Of a stretch of DNA of 64,000 nucleotides, positions 1 to 9,994 are shown one piece after another. Location of the stretch: assembly GCF_027587205.1 (NCBI RefSeq), contig NZ_JAPDOD010000047.1:1-64000 (forward strand), read 5' to 3'. Below the pieces are notes generated by a model, which was given only the letters and a program-made list of their open reading frames with translations, made no database searches and was not told the DNA's origin. The number at the start of each line of letters is the position of its first letter. Positions within the stretch are counted from its first letter, which is position 1. A program made the translations under genes and the position numbers. Origin of the DNA: Solirubrobacter ginsenosidimutans. Lineage in GTDB: Bacteria; Actinomycetota; Thermoleophilia; Solirubrobacterales; Solirubrobacteraceae.

Positions 1-201
1 GACCGAATCGCCCGCCTTCGCCGAGGCGAACACGCTCGAAAGCGTCGACGGCGACGCCGCCAGGTCGGCAGCATGCGCGGCGCCGGGGAGGATCAACAAC
101 CCGGCGAACGCGGTCGCCGCGGCGGTCCAACGGCGTCTCCCAGCGATCCGACTGATGTGCGCAGCAATACGCACGCCGGCAGGCGTGTACGTCGAGTGCA
201 T
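1..201 (-). CDS. Secreted protein, N-terminal 67 residues only
   Basis: The gene runs off the left edge, so only residues 1-67 are seen. The ATG has AAGGAG about ten bases upstream on the minus strand. Residues 12-24 are basic (SRIAGRRR), residues 26-43 are hydrophobic and end in AHA-A, a good Sec signal-peptide cleavage site. The mature start (STLSSVFASAKAGDSV) resembles the entry of right-handed parallel beta-helix surface proteins and polysaccharide lyases, where a GD turn comes before the first coil. That family guess rests on 15 residues. The gene points away from the histidine kinase at 459. Confidence 0.6.
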   Translation of the reverse strand, partial: MHSTYTPAGVRIAAHISRIAGRRRWTAAATAFAGLLILPGAAHAADLAASPSTLSSVFASAKAGDSV

Positions 202-345
202 AAGACGGCGGCTCCTTGAGCTAGAGAGGGCTCGTCGTGGGGCGACTCGGGGTCAGCTCCATGACGGTTCCCTTCCTCTATCGGTCCGCTGTCGGCGTCA
301 GCTATAGGGGCAAGACCCCATGCCTACCTTTCGTTACCTGCGATT
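202..345 (-). promoter_or_regulatory. Possible structured leader of the secreted-protein gene
   Basis: The 257 bases between the secreted-protein gene and the kinase hold no gene. On the minus strand the part next to the secreted-protein gene has a GGGG-TCTTG-CCCC hairpin (307-319) and two copies of AGCTGAC (252-258 and 297-303) 45 bases apart, with a GAGGAAGGGAACC segment between them. This looks organised, as a cis-acting RNA would be, but it does not match a riboswitch class I can name. The call is an inference. Confidence 0.2.
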
Positions 346-458
346 ACCCCGAATCGGGGATGGGCGGCCCGGCGAGGCGATCGGCCTCCGCAATGCGTCC
401 GTTCGGCGCCGGATTTGACCCAGAGGCTCGCGCCGTCGCGTAGATTCGTCCCCTGCGC

Positions 459-2174
459 ATGTCCTTGCCCAATCGACGACTCGACCACTGGACCACCTCG
501 CTCGATGCTGTCGAGGCCCTGCGGCTGCGGATGAGCGAGCTCGAGCAGCCCGATGGGGACCCGATCGCGCGCCAGCTCATGGCGCAGGTGGCGCACGCCA
601 AGTCATCGAGCTTCATCGCCCTGCTCGACCCAGAGGGCCAGGTCCTGGACGTCAATCCCGCCGCGCTGATCGCCGGCGGCGTGGACCGAGCCGAGGTCAT
701 CGGGTTGCCGCTGTGGACGACGGCTTGGTGGTCGATGGCCCCGGCGGGGATGGCTGAGACCACCAAGCAGGCCATCACCGGCGCCGCCCGCGGCCAGTTC
801 GCCCGCTTCGACGTGGATGTCCGGATCGAGAGCGCCGGGCGCACGACGGGAACGCTCGACCTCCTGCTGCGACCCCTGCGCGGGCGCGACGGCCAGGTCG
901 CGTTCGTCGTCGCCGAGGGCCGGGCGATCACCGACCGCAAACGGGTCGAGCAGCGCTTGGCGCGCCAGAATGCCGAGCTCTCCGCGCTGACGCAACGCCT
1001 CGCGCGCGTTCACGACTATCGCGAACGCCTCCTCGGGGAGCTGTCACACGACCTCCGCGCGCCTCTGCAGGTCGTCATCACGCGTTCGGAGCAGCTGCTG
1101 CGCACCGCTGACAGTGGCGCGCAGACGCAACTCGTCAACATCCGGCTTGCCGCGCTGGGCGCGCTCGAGCAGATCAACGACATGCTCGAGCAGGTCAAGG
1201 CCGATCATGGCGAGGCCACGCTCTCGCTCGTGGACGCGGATCTCGCGCTCGCGATCCGCACCGTCGCCGAGCAGTTCGAGCCGCTGGCCGAGGACCGCGA
1301 CGTCATCCTCGAGATCGAGACCCCGGCGCGGGTCACCGCTCGGTTCGACGTCGAGCGGGTCAGCCGCATCGTCTCCAACCTCTTGGCCAACGCGATCAGG
1401 CACACGCCGGTCGGCGGCTCGGTCCGCTGTGCGCTCGACGCGGGCGACGGCGCGGCGGCCTTGAGCGTCGCCGACTCGGGGCCTGGCGTGCCCGAAGAGC
1501 ACCGGGACAAGATCTTCGGCCGCTTCCGCTCCGGGCTGGACGGCGACGGGCGTTCCGCCGGCGCCGGAGCCGGGCTCGGTCTCGCCATCGTCCGCGAGTT
1601 CGTCGAGCTCCACGGCGGCGAGATCTCGCTCTCGGACGCCCCGGAGGGCGGTGCGCTGTTCACCGTCATGCTGCCGCTGCGGCCGCCTGAGGGCGAGCGG
1701 ATCCCGGCCACGCTCGCCCAGCAGGCGGCGGCGGCCCAGCGGACTGAGTTTGTGCGCTCCCATCTCGAGGCCGAGCTGGCGGAGACGTCGACGGCGCCGC
1801 GCGTGCCGACCGTCGTGATCGTCGAGCGGGTCCCGGGGCGCGCCGACACGATCCTGGCCGGCATCGACGAGTCGACGGTGACGTGTGTGGCCGAGGATGC
1901 GCTCGAAGCCCTGCGACTGGCGCTCGAGCTGCTCCCCGACGCGGTTGTCGTCGGCACGGCCACCGGGGACCTCTCGCCCACATCGCTGTTGCGCCGGCTC
2001 GCCGCGAACGAGCGCCTCATGGGCGTTCGCCGGGTCGCGCTGGCCGGGGAGCGTGAGGAGGATCCGTCGCCCGAGTCGCTGATCGCCGCGGGCGCGCAGC
2101 TCGTGTTGCCCGCGGTGGCCGCCGAGGAGCTCGGCGGCCGCCTGTGGGCGGCCGCTACCGCGGCCGAACGCTAA
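459..2174 (+). CDS. Soluble PAS sensor histidine kinase with degenerate C-terminal receiver
   Basis: A 571-residue cytoplasmic sensor kinase; no membrane segment is visible. A PAS domain covers about residues 45-160, then a short coiled coil (RKRVEQRLARQNAELSALTQR). The dimerisation/phosphoacceptor box is ELSHDLRAP with His197. The ATPase domain has an N box (NLLANAIRH, 307-314), DSGPGVP (339-345) and GLGLAIV (about 372). Residues 450-571 look like a receiver fold, but the place where the acceptor aspartate should end strand 3 reads DAVVVGTATGD, so it is probably a pseudo-receiver. No response regulator gene is adjacent, so it is an orphan kinase. No Shine-Dalgarno; TAGATT lies 12 bases before the ATG. 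Confidence 0.88.
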   Translation: MSLPNRRLDHWTTSLDAVEALRLRMSELEQPDGDPIARQLMAQVAHAKSSSFIALLDPEGQVLDVNPAALIAGGVDRAEVIGLPLWTTAWWSMAPAGMAETTKQAITGAARGQFARFDVDVRIESAGRTTGTLDLLLRPLRGRDGQVAFVVAEGRAITDRKRVEQRLARQNAELSALTQRLARVHDYRERLLGELSHDLRAPLQVVITRSEQLLRTADSGAQTQLVNIRLAALGALEQINDMLEQVKADHGEATLSLVDADLALAIRTVAEQFEPLAEDRDVILEIETPARVTARFDVERVSRIVSNLLANAIRHTPVGGSVRCALDAGDGAAALSVADSGPGVPEEHRDKIFGRFRSGLDGDGRSAGAGAGLGLAIVREFVELHGGEISLSDAPEGGALFTVMLPLRPPEGERIPATLAQQAAAAQRTEFVRSHLEAELAETSTAPRVPTVVIVERVPGRADTILAGIDESTVTCVAEDALEALRLALELLPDAVVVGTATGDLSPTSLLRRLAANERLMGVRRVALAGEREEDPSPESLIAAGAQLVLPAVAAEELGGRLWAAATAAER

Positions 2175-2178
2175 GGCT

Positions 2179-4029
<1,851 letters not shown>

Positions 4030-4067
4030 GGTGGTGCCTCCTTTCCGGAAGGGTTCCAGACAGCATT

Positions 4068-5093
4068 CTAGGTGCTCGCGCCCGAGCCTCCCTGGACTGT
4101 GGGCGAGTCTGTGTTGCGCAACCACATTTGCGGGCTTCCGGTGCCATCGGCGTTGACGACCCACGTGTTTGCCTTGTCGCCGTAGACCAGGTGGCTGTCG
4201 TCGAGCCACTCGATCTGGTCGTCGACCGAACGTGTCTCAGACAGCGCGGTCTCCTTCCCTGTCGCCAGATCCAGCACGTGGAAGCGCCAGACCGTCGGGT
4301 CGTGGGACATCGCCTTCTTGTAGCCGATCCGGGTGCCGTCCGGCGACAGCGCCGGGCACTCGACGTTGGCGTGGATCGTCTCAGCCCGACGGGCCTTGAT
4401 CGAGCCCTTGATCAGCCAGGTCTTGCCGCTCGTCTCAAGCGTCGCGTAGAAGGTGTCGCCGTCGGCGGCGAAGGTCAATCCCCAGTAGTTGCGGTCGACG
4501 GCGTCGACCAGCTTGCCGCCGTCGTAGACCTTGAAGTCCTTCTCGAGGTTGCCGACGACCTTGCCCGTCTGCATGTCGAGGATCGTCGCCGCCGTGGAGA
4601 ACTGGCCGGGCGTGGTGTAGGCGTGACCGACGATGAAGGCCGTGACGCCGCCCCAGCGGCCGTCGGGTGAGACGCGGGCGCGGCTCGGGATACCGGGCAG
4701 CGTGAGCTGGCGGACGGTCTGCATCCGGGCGTCGAGGAAGTCGACGCCCATCTGCGTGCCGAGGACTTCGAGGCAGAGCCCCTTCCCCGCGCGGAAGCCG
4801 ACGCGCTCGCAGGCGGGACCCACGAGCGCGGGCGCCCCCGGCTTGCCGTCGACGAGCGGCGCGACGGCGACGCGCCCGTAGGTCGACTGATGCGCCTGAT
4901 CGACCGTGCGCAAGACCGCGAACGGCTGCTTCGAAACGAGGATCTGATTGGCCTTCGGGCGCTCGGCGGCCACCGCCTTGGACGCTGCCTTGCGATCGTG
5001 TTTGGCCCCGAGCACGGCGATCGCGCCGGTGGCCGTGGCCCCGGCGACGCAGATGGCCGCGAGCAGCGCGAACGCCAGTGTGCGCCTAGGCAT
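4068..5093 (-). CDS. Membrane-anchored or secreted TolB/WD40-like beta-propeller protein
   Basis: A 341-residue protein with a single hydrophobic N-terminal segment (about residues 6-28), followed by a region with repeated SPDGxxxG-type signatures (RVSPDGRWGG, ALSPDGTRIG, VVNADGTG), typical of TolB-like or PD40 beta-propeller blades. It probably sits outside the membrane as a binding or scaffold protein; no catalytic motif is seen. Its start overlaps the end of the upstream MFS gene by eight bases, so the two are translationally coupled and may act together. The substrate is unknown. Confidence 0.7.
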   Translation of the reverse strand: MPRRTLAFALLAAICVAGATATGAIAVLGAKHDRKAASKAVAAERPKANQILVSKQPFAVLRTVDQAHQSTYGRVAVAPLVDGKPGAPALVGPACERVGFRAGKGLCLEVLGTQMGVDFLDARMQTVRQLTLPGIPSRARVSPDGRWGGVTAFIVGHAYTTPGQFSTAATILDMQTGKVVGNLEKDFKVYDGGKLVDAVDRNYWGLTFAADGDTFYATLETSGKTWLIKGSIKARRAETIHANVECPALSPDGTRIGYKKAMSHDPTVWRFHVLDLATGKETALSETRSVDDQIEWLDDSHLVYGDKANTWVVNADGTGSPQMWLRNTDSPTVQGGSGAST

Positions 5094-6339
5094 GCGCGAT
5101 CCGGAGTCCGCGGACGGCGAGCGCCATCGCGACCACGAGGCCGGCGGCGAACAGCGCGATCGCCGCCTGGACGCCGACGACGGTCCACAGCACGCCGAAC
5201 AGCACCGAGGCCAGCAGGCGGGCGATGCTCGTCGCGGTGCCGAGCAGCGCGAGACCGCTGCCGCGCAGTTCCTCGGGCACGTAGCGGCTGCCCATCGCCA
5301 TCAGCACGCCATCGGTGGCGGCGTAGTACGTGCCAAGCAACCCCAGCACCAGCAAGAGCGAGACGAAGCCCGCCGAGGGAGTCATCAGGAGGACGTAGAC
5401 CGCGAGCAACAGCACGTAGCCGCCGATGAACACCTTTCCGCGGCCGATCTTGTCGGCCAAACGCCCGAGCGGGGCGGCGAGCACCATGTACAGCACCGCG
5501 GTGCCCGTCGCAAGGAGCGGGAACAGGCTGTCGCTGAAGTCGATCCGATCGCGCAGCATCAGGTAGATGAACCCGTCGCTCGCCGTCGCCAACCCGAGCG
5601 CCGAGCCCGCGATGGTGAGCGCCCGGAACTCGGTGCCCTTGAGGAGCTTCGCGGCCGCCTTGAGGTCGGGCTTCTCCGCGTCGGCGGGCTTCTCCTCGCG
5701 CTCCTGCGGCTCGCGGACGAGCAACGTGATCACCCCGAGGCCGAGGATCGCGACGAAGAACGAGATCAGGAAGAGCGTCCGGTAGGCCTCAGGGGCGGCG
5801 GCCAGCAGCCCGAAGGCCACGAGCGGGCCGATCATGGCGCCGGCGGTGTCCATCGCCCGGTGCACGCCGAATGCGAGGCCCATGTCCTTCTCGGGCGCGG
5901 TCAGCGAGATCATCGCGTCGCGCGGGGCGGTGCGCATGCCCTTGCCGGTGCGGTCCAGCAGGATGATCGCGCTCAGGCCCGCCCAGGCGCCGCCGACCAC
6001 CGCGAGACCGAGCTTGCAGACCGCGGAGAGGCCGTAGCCGAGCGAGGCCAGCAGCTTGTGCCGCTTGAAACGGTCGCCGAGGAAGCCGGCGGCAAGGCGG
6101 ACGAGCGCGGAGGCGCCCTGGTAGATCCCGTCGACGAGGCCGTACTGCAGCGGCGAGAAGCCGAGCGTGGCGACCAGGTAGAGCGGCAGGATCGCCGACA
6201 CCATCTCCGAGGAGATGTCCGTCAGCAGCGAGCAGGTGCCGAGGAGCAGGACCGTCCCGCCGACGCGCTCCCGCAGACGTCCGGAGCGCAGCGCACCACG
6301 GGCACGCCTGAGAGTTGAGGTGCTTTGAACGGCGTACAC
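5086..6339 (-). CDS. Major facilitator superfamily transporter
   Basis: A 417-residue integral membrane protein with about twelve hydrophobic segments split into two halves by a charged loop near residues 210-230 (REPQEREEKPADAEKPD). The loop between segments 2 and 3 has the MFS signature GFLGDRFKRHK. The start is GTG with GAGGTA four bases upstream. Neighbouring sequence DRTGKGMRTAPRDAMIS is typical of a subfamily of uncharacterised actinobacterial MFS carriers. Substrate is not predictable. It overlaps the propeller gene downstream. Confidence 0.82.
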   Translation of the reverse strand: MYAVQSTSTLRRARGALRSGRLRERVGGTVLLLGTCSLLTDISSEMVSAILPLYLVATLGFSPLQYGLVDGIYQGASALVRLAAGFLGDRFKRHKLLASLGYGLSAVCKLGLAVVGGAWAGLSAIILLDRTGKGMRTAPRDAMISLTAPEKDMGLAFGVHRAMDTAGAMIGPLVAFGLLAAAPEAYRTLFLISFFVAILGLGVITLLVREPQEREEKPADAEKPDLKAAAKLLKGTEFRALTIAGSALGLATASDGFIYLMLRDRIDFSDSLFPLLATGTAVLYMVLAAPLGRLADKIGRGKVFIGGYVLLLAVYVLLMTPSAGFVSLLLVLGLLGTYYAATDGVLMAMGSRYVPEELRGSGLALLGTATSIARLLASVLFGVLWTVVGVQAAIALFAAGLVVAMALAVRGLRIAHA

Positions 6340-6397
6340 GGGCTACCTCAGTCAACGCGCCGGAAACGCGCTGACTTCCGCCGTTTAGCGTCCTCTT

Positions 6398-7741
6398 CTA
6401 GTTCGAGGCAGCGTTGAGCACCGCGACGAGGCGCTCGCTGGCGGCCGCGGCCCGCTCGGCCGTCGGCGCCTCGACCATCACACGCACGAGGGGCTCGGTC
6501 CCGGAAGGCCGCAGAAGCACTCGCCCCTGCCCTTCCAGGGCCGCCGACTCACGCTCGACGGCCTCGAGGACCTCGTCGGCTTCGGCAACGCCCTTGTCGC
6601 TGACTCGGACATTGATGAGCGTCTGTGGAAGCTTCTCCATAGCGTGCCGGTCGGCGAGATCAGAGCCGTTGAGGGCCTCCAGGGTCAGCAGCGCGGACGC
6701 GATGCCATCGCCGGAGGGGACGAAGTTGCGGTCGATGATGTGGCCGGATTGCTCGCCGCCGAGTGCCCACTCGCGCTCGCGCAGCGCCTCGAGGACATAG
6801 CGGTCGCCGACGCCGGTGATGGCGACCTCAACTCCGTGCTCGGCCATCGCCGTGTGGAAGCCGAAGTTGGTCATCACCGTCACGGCGACGCCATTGCCGG
6901 GCAGCCGGCCGGCCTCGCGGAGGTGAATCGCGGCCAGTGCGATCAGCTCGTCGCCGTCGACGATCGTGCCGTTGCGGTCCACGGCGAGCATCCGGTCGCC
7001 GTCGCCGTCGAAGGCGAAGCCCGCGATGTCGTCGCCCGTCTGCATCCCCGCGCGCAGGCGATCCAGGTGGGTCGAGCCGCAGTTGTGGTTGATGTTGCGG
7101 CCGTCGGGCTCGTGGGCGAGGACGCCGATGTCGGCGCCGAGACGGCGGAAGATCTCCGGGGCGGCGCGGAACGTCGCGCCGTTGGCGCAGTCGAGCAGGA
7201 TCTTCTGGCCGCTCAGGTCGAGGTCCTTGAAGCGCTCGTGCAGGGCGCGCAGGTAGTCCTCCAGCGCGCCGTGGAAGGCGCGCACGCGGCCCGGATGCTC
7301 GGGCACGGGGTGCGGCTGGTCGAGCGCGGCCTCGATCTCGGCCTCGGTCGCGTCGGAGAGCTTGTACCCGTCCCCGCCGAAGAACTTGATGCCGTTGTCG
7401 CGGTACGGGTTGTGCGAGGCGCTGAGCACGACGCCCAGATCGAACCCGTGGCGGGCGATCAGCAGCGGGGCGCCCGGTGTGGGCAGGATGCCGCCGAGAA
7501 GCGCTTCGCCCCCGGCCGCGGCAACGCCCGCGGCCACGGCGGCCTCGAGCATCTCGCCCGACTCGCGCGTGTCGCGGATGATCAGGACCCGCGCGGGGCG
7601 CCCGTCTTCGCGCTTGGCGCGCGCGGTTGCCGCGCGCGCCAGGGACAGGGCGAGTTCCGCGGTGAGGAACTCGCCCGCGACACCGCGTACTCCGTCGGTG
7701 CCGAACAGCCTGCGCGCGGCGCTGGTGGGCGCCGCGGGCAT
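6398..7741 (-). CDS. glmM: Phosphoglucosamine mutase
   Basis: Converts glucosamine-6-phosphate to glucosamine-1-phosphate, the step after GlmS. The 447 residues include RLFGTDGVRG at the N-terminus, the active-site loop VLSASHNP with the phosphorylated serine at about residue 109, the metal loop FDGDGDR, the sugar loop GGEQSGH and the phosphate loop RPSGTEPLVRV. Its ATG overlaps the rpsI stop by one base (TAATG), so it is the last gene of the rplM-rpsI-glmM run. That coupling of ribosomal proteins and cell-wall precursor supply is common in Actinobacteria. Confidence 0.96.
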   Translation of the reverse strand: MPAAPTSAARRLFGTDGVRGVAGEFLTAELALSLARAATARAKREDGRPARVLIIRDTRESGEMLEAAVAAGVAAAGGEALLGGILPTPGAPLLIARHGFDLGVVLSASHNPYRDNGIKFFGGDGYKLSDATEAEIEAALDQPHPVPEHPGRVRAFHGALEDYLRALHERFKDLDLSGQKILLDCANGATFRAAPEIFRRLGADIGVLAHEPDGRNINHNCGSTHLDRLRAGMQTGDDIAGFAFDGDGDRMLAVDRNGTIVDGDELIALAAIHLREAGRLPGNGVAVTVMTNFGFHTAMAEHGVEVAITGVGDRYVLEALREREWALGGEQSGHIIDRNFVPSGDGIASALLTLEALNGSDLADRHAMEKLPQTLINVRVSDKGVAEADEVLEAVERESAALEGQGRVLLRPSGTEPLVRVMVEAPTAERAAAASERLVAVLNAASN

Positions 7742-8505
7742 TAGCGCTTCGAGAACTGCGGCTTCTTACGAGCCTTCTTGAGGCCGGCCTTCTTGCGCTC
7801 CTTCACGCGTGCGTCACGCGTGAGGAAACCGCGCCGCTTGAGCTCGGTGCGCAGGTTGGGGTCGGCCTCCAAGAGTGCCTTGGAGACGCCGTGGCGCAGC
7901 GCGCCGGCCTGAGCCGAGACGCCGCCGCCGTGCATCGACGCGACGACGTCCATCCGGTCCTCGTAGCCGACCGTCTCGAGCGGCTGGCGGATCGTGCGCT
8001 GCAGCGTGGCGCGCGGGAAGAACTCGTCGAGCGTCTTGCCGTTGATGACGTAGGCGCCGGTGCCGGGCAGCAGCGTGACGCGCGCGACGGCGGTCTTGCG
8101 CTTGCCGGTCGCGCGGTAGCGCGCGCCCGCGGCGAGATCGATCGAAGCGTCGGCGATCGTCTGCGGAAGCTCGTCCTCACCGTCTTCGTCGGTGGACTCG
8201 ATCTCCTCGTCGGGCTCGTCCTCGCTGTAGCGCGGACGGCCGCCGAGGACGTCGTCACCGTCACGGACGATGTCGACCTCGAGGTCCATGCCCGGGATCG
8301 CCGGCTTCACGCGCGGCGTCTCGTCTTCCTCGACGTACTCGAGGTCCTCGTCGGTGACGACCTCGTCGCCCTCGACCACGACCTCTTCGGCCGTCGGCTC
8401 CTCAGGCGTGGCAGCGGCCTCGGGCGCCTCGGGGGCGTCAGCGGCGGGAGTCTCCGTCGCCGGAGTCTCCTCGGGCTCGTTGACCTGATCCTCGTTATCG
8501 GCCAT
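7741..8505 (-). CDS. rpsI: 30S ribosomal protein S9 with long acidic N-terminal extension
   Basis: The last 130 residues are a normal S9 domain (YRATGKRKTAVARV, then the basic KKARKKPQFSKR tail whose end reaches the ribosomal P site). Before it lie about 125 residues rich in Glu, Asp, Ala, Pro and Thr, absent from most bacterial S9 proteins. The start ATG is preceded by GGAG-like bases and lies 16 bases after rplM, where it belongs in the operon. No alternative internal start next to the S9 domain is well placed, so the extension appears to be translated. Confidence 0.95.
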   Translation of the reverse strand: MADNEDQVNEPEETPATETPAADAPEAPEAAATPEEPTAEEVVVEGDEVVTDEDLEYVEEDETPRVKPAIPGMDLEVDIVRDGDDVLGGRPRYSEDEPDEEIESTDEDGEDELPQTIADASIDLAAGARYRATGKRKTAVARVTLLPGTGAYVINGKTLDEFFPRATLQRTIRQPLETVGYEDRMDVVASMHGGGVSAQAGALRHGVSKALLEADPNLRTELKRRGFLTRDARVKERKKAGLKKARKKPQFSKR

Positions 8506-8521
8506 GGAAAGTCTGGTTCTC

Positions 8522-8962
8522 CTACTTCTTCTCGATCAGCGCCATCGGCTGCGGCTTCTGAGCCGTATGCGGATGGTCGGCGCCCGCGTAGACCTTGAGC
8601 TTGGTGAGCTGCTTGCGGCCAAGGCGGGTGCGGGGAAGCATCCCCTTGACCGCGAGGCGAATGACCTCTTCGGGCCGGCGCTCGAGCATGTCATTGAGCG
8701 AGCGGGACTTCAGGCCGCCCGGATAGCCCGAGTGGCGGTAGTACATCTTGCTGCCGCGCTTGTTCCCGGTGACCGAGATCTTCTCCGCGTTGACGACGAC
8801 GACGAAGTCGCCCGTGTCGATGTGCGGGGTGTAAGTGGGCTTGCGCTTGCCGCGCAGTGCATCGGCGATCTGCGTCGCGAGACGGCCGAGGGTTTGGCCC
8901 TCAGCGTCGACGACGAGCCAGTTGCGCTCGCGATCCGTGGGTTTGGCGACGTAGGTCTTCAT
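8522..8962 (-). CDS. rplM: 50S ribosomal protein L13
   Basis: A 146-residue L13, an early-assembly protein of the large subunit. The start MKTYVAK and the segments [16 protein letters not shown] and [10 protein letters not shown] are characteristic. A TTG two codons upstream is a possible alternative start; the ATG gives the standard family start. It is the first gene of the rplM-rpsI-glmM operon, so its promoter should lie in 8963-9060. Confidence 0.96.
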   Translation of the reverse strand: MKTYVAKPTDRERNWLVVDAEGQTLGRLATQIADALRGKRKPTYTPHIDTGDFVVVVNAEKISVTGNKRGSKMYYRHSGYPGGLKSRSLNDMLERRPEEVIRLAVKGMLPRTRLGRKQLTKLKVYAGADHPHTAQKPQPMALIEKK

Positions 8963-9064
8963 TCTCAATCTGGCCGTGGGCGTAGATTCATCACGCGAAA
9001 GCCGCGCGGCGGCGTTGCATGATAGCGAGCCTGTGCCCTCCGGCCGAACCGTCGGTTAAACACG

Positions 9065-9089
9065 TCGGGGCGGCCTCCAGCCGCCCCGA
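9065..9089 (-). terminator. Hairpin behind the LamG gene
   Basis: A perfect ten-base-pair GC-rich stem (TCGGGGCGGC with its complement) around a five-base loop, 19 bases after the LamG-gene stop on the minus strand. The bases after it (CGTGTTTAAC) make only a weak U tract. It separates the secreted-protein gene from the ribosomal operon. Confidence 0.6.
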
Positions 9090-9107
9090 AGATACTGACT
9101 GGTTGAG

Positions 9108-9881
9108 CTAGCGAGCGAGGGTCACGATCGACTTCAACGCGTTCCAGATCGTGTCGACCGGCAGCGCCTGCGACCAGACCTGGACGCCGTCGATATCACC
9201 GGTGAGCGTCAGCGCGTCCGGGCATGAGCCCGGGTAGCTGCCGATCTGGCCGCCGCCGGAGGGCAGCGTGTAGTCGATGGTCGTCGGGGCAGCGGTCCCG
9301 GTGCCGACCTGGACGCCGTCGACGTACAACCGGACGGCGCTGCCGTCGAACGTTCCGGCGACGTGGTGCCACTTGCCGTCCCAGACGCTCGTGGGTGCCT
9401 CCGGGCTGACGAAGACCTGGGTCGGGCCGCCCGCGACGTAGAACGCCAGGCCGCCGCCCTGGCCGGTGTAAACGCCGTACGAGCTGGCGAGACACTGCAC
9501 CGAGCCCTTGGACATCACGTACTTGAACTGTCCGGGCGACGCGTCGCCGCGCACCCATGCGGCCACGGTGATCCGGGCCGGCTCGAGCGCGGAGTTCCCC
9601 GGGATGGTCACGAAGTCATCCCCACCGAAACGCAGGGCGGAGCCGAGGAAGACGCCCTTGATCCAGCTGGGATCGTTGGCATCGGCAGCCGGCGTGCTGC
9701 CGAGCATGCCGTTGTTGCCTCTGCCGGACCAGTCGCGGACGACCTGTCCGGACCCTTCGTTCATGGGCCACCAGCCCACGAGCGGAAATGAATCGGCTTG
9801 CGCGGCCGCCGGTGCGGCGAGCGCGATAGTGGCAGCGGAGAGAGCGGCTGCGAAAAGACCACGAGACATGCTCGCGAGCAT
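9108..9881 (-). CDS. Secreted LamG/concanavalin-like domain protein
   Basis: A 257-residue protein with a Sec signal peptide (about 1-29, ending AAAQA-D) followed by one LamG-like jelly-roll domain. The typical strings are WWPMNEGSGQVVRDWSGRGNNG, ITVAAWVRG, WHHVAGTFDGSAVRLYVDG and GDIDGVQVWSQAL. Such domains bind carbohydrate or serve as scaffolds; no enzyme domain is attached. Two ATGs are possible (residues 1 and 5); the first follows TATAAC by 14 bases. A strong hairpin lies after the stop. Confidence 0.85.
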   Translation of the reverse strand: MLASMSRGLFAAALSAATIALAAPAAAQADSFPLVGWWPMNEGSGQVVRDWSGRGNNGMLGSTPAADANDPSWIKGVFLGSALRFGGDDFVTIPGNSALEPARITVAAWVRGDASPGQFKYVMSKGSVQCLASSYGVYTGQGGGLAFYVAGGPTQVFVSPEAPTSVWDGKWHHVAGTFDGSAVRLYVDGVQVGTGTAAPTTIDYTLPSGGGQIGSYPGSCPDALTLTGDIDGVQVWSQALPVDTIWNALKSIVTLAR

Positions 9882-9994
9882 CCCGCGCGCGCCACGTTAT
9901 AGCACTGGGCGAAGGGTTAGGCCGTCAGCGGATGTGGACGTTCGGGGGGGACAACCGGCGCGAGCGGCGAGCCGCCCGCGCCGGCGTGTGACGG

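Noticed and set aside
4030..4209. N-terminal extension of glmS
   Set aside because: The catalytic cysteine must follow the start, and AGGAGG is placed for the GTG at 4029.
4948..6318. 456-residue antisense frame over the MFS gene
   Set aside because: Glu/Arg/Gln-rich shadow; the minus strand shows MFS signatures and twelve helices.
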